Below, piece after piece: positions 63,912-64,000 of a stretch of DNA of 64,000 nt (its first letter is position 1; each line of letters begins with the position of its first letter). This stretch comes from Rhodococcus sp. 4CII. Its GTDB lineage: Bacteria > Actinomycetota > Actinomycetes > Mycobacteriales > Mycobacteriaceae. The DNA lies in the NCBI RefSeq assembly GCF_014256275.1, contig NZ_JACCFE010000002.1:1364001-1428000 (forward strand), given 5' to 3'. Under the pieces are notes generated by a model, which did no database searches, was not told the origin of the DNA, and saw nothing but the letters and a program-made list of their open reading frames with translations. Both the position numbers and the translations under genes were made by a program.

Positions 63912-64000
63912 CGTCGAATTCTCCTCGGGTCTACTCGTTCTCGAACACGCTCTCGGTGTCGTGCGGTCGCGATATGCTGGCGTCAGTGCACCGAGAAGGT

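Noticed and set aside
63912..64000. A plus-strand gene starting at a GTG near 63988
   Set aside because: Only a few codons remain before the window edge and no ribosome site is clear, so nothing can be supported.

Overview
The window is high-GC actinobacterial chromosome. Gene content, proline/alanine-rich actinobacterial protein styles, frequent GTG/TTG starts, a mycothiol enzyme (Mca), a DesA2-type desaturase, a lipid-droplet-associated protein and DUF3558/DUF4245/DUF4307 proteins point to Mycobacteriales, most likely Rhodococcus. From memory (no search was run), the gene order from about 29 kb to 61 kb follows, with inserted genes, the Mycobacterium tuberculosis block Rv1074c-Rv1112: thiolase, SGNH hydrolase, cbs, metB, greA, DUF4307, mca, membrane protein, DUF255 protein, hemolysin III, Z-prenyl transferase, coaA, glyA, desA2, phoH2, fum, glpX, DUF4245, xseB, xseA, Rv1109c, ispH, DUF6542. 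ychF at 17.6 kb belongs to the same block but is separated from it by about 10 kb of other genes.

Layout. 0-6 kb: end of a methyltransferase gene, an acyl-CoA dehydrogenase, a small membrane protein, mug with an NAD-dependent epimerase, htpG and a DUF4287 protein, then about 525 bp without a confident gene. 6-14 kb: PhoD-like phosphatase, SRPBCC protein, EF-G2 with a fresh in-frame 24-bp tandem repeat, lipoprotein, a LuxR regulator divergent from a cupin/DUF1304 pair, and a serine hydrolase. 14-17.6 kb: HxlR regulator and divergent MFS exporter with two matching operators, then a ParA plus ribbon-helix-helix partition-like cassette. 17.6-29 kb: ychF, a CD225-like protein, a decayed glutamate-synthase-like gene, cstA-ybdD, an AI-2E family transporter, sbcDC and a decayed rmuC. 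29-46 kb: isoprenoid (ispH), lipid-droplet protein with xseAB, central carbon (glpX, fum), DesA2-like protein, serine hydrolase, epoxide-hydrolase-like protein, phoH2, glyA, DUF885 peptidase-like protein, coaA and a prenyl transferase. 46-64 kb: hemolysin III, DUF255 protein, mca, greA, NlpC/P60 protein, ApbE, ilvA, metB, DUF3558 lipoprotein, cbs, SGNH hydrolase, thiolase, YccA, an RsmC-like methyltransferase and a nitroreductase.

Functional themes are sulfur amino-acid flow (cbs, metB, ilvA) with mycothiol conjugate removal (mca), one-carbon and central metabolism (glyA, glpX, fum, thiolase, cstA), DNA and RNA maintenance (mug, sbcCD, xseAB, greA, phoH) and envelope or lipid functions.

The most unusual signal is non-coding. 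A composite inverted repeat occurs four times (near 35.0, 41.4, 55.2 and 60.95 kb). Each copy starts at a TAG stop codon and consists of a small triloop hairpin, a large hairpin with arms beginning GTGCGCC, and a second small triloop hairpin. The small stems differ in sequence between copies but keep pairing, which argues for selection on structure. Other structural observations are the EF-G2 repeat, paired HxlR operators overlapping the MFS start, a perfect palindrome upstream of hlyIII, a possible leader peptide for phoH and a hairpin at the predicted +1 of greA. No tRNA, rRNA, IS element or CRISPR array was seen.
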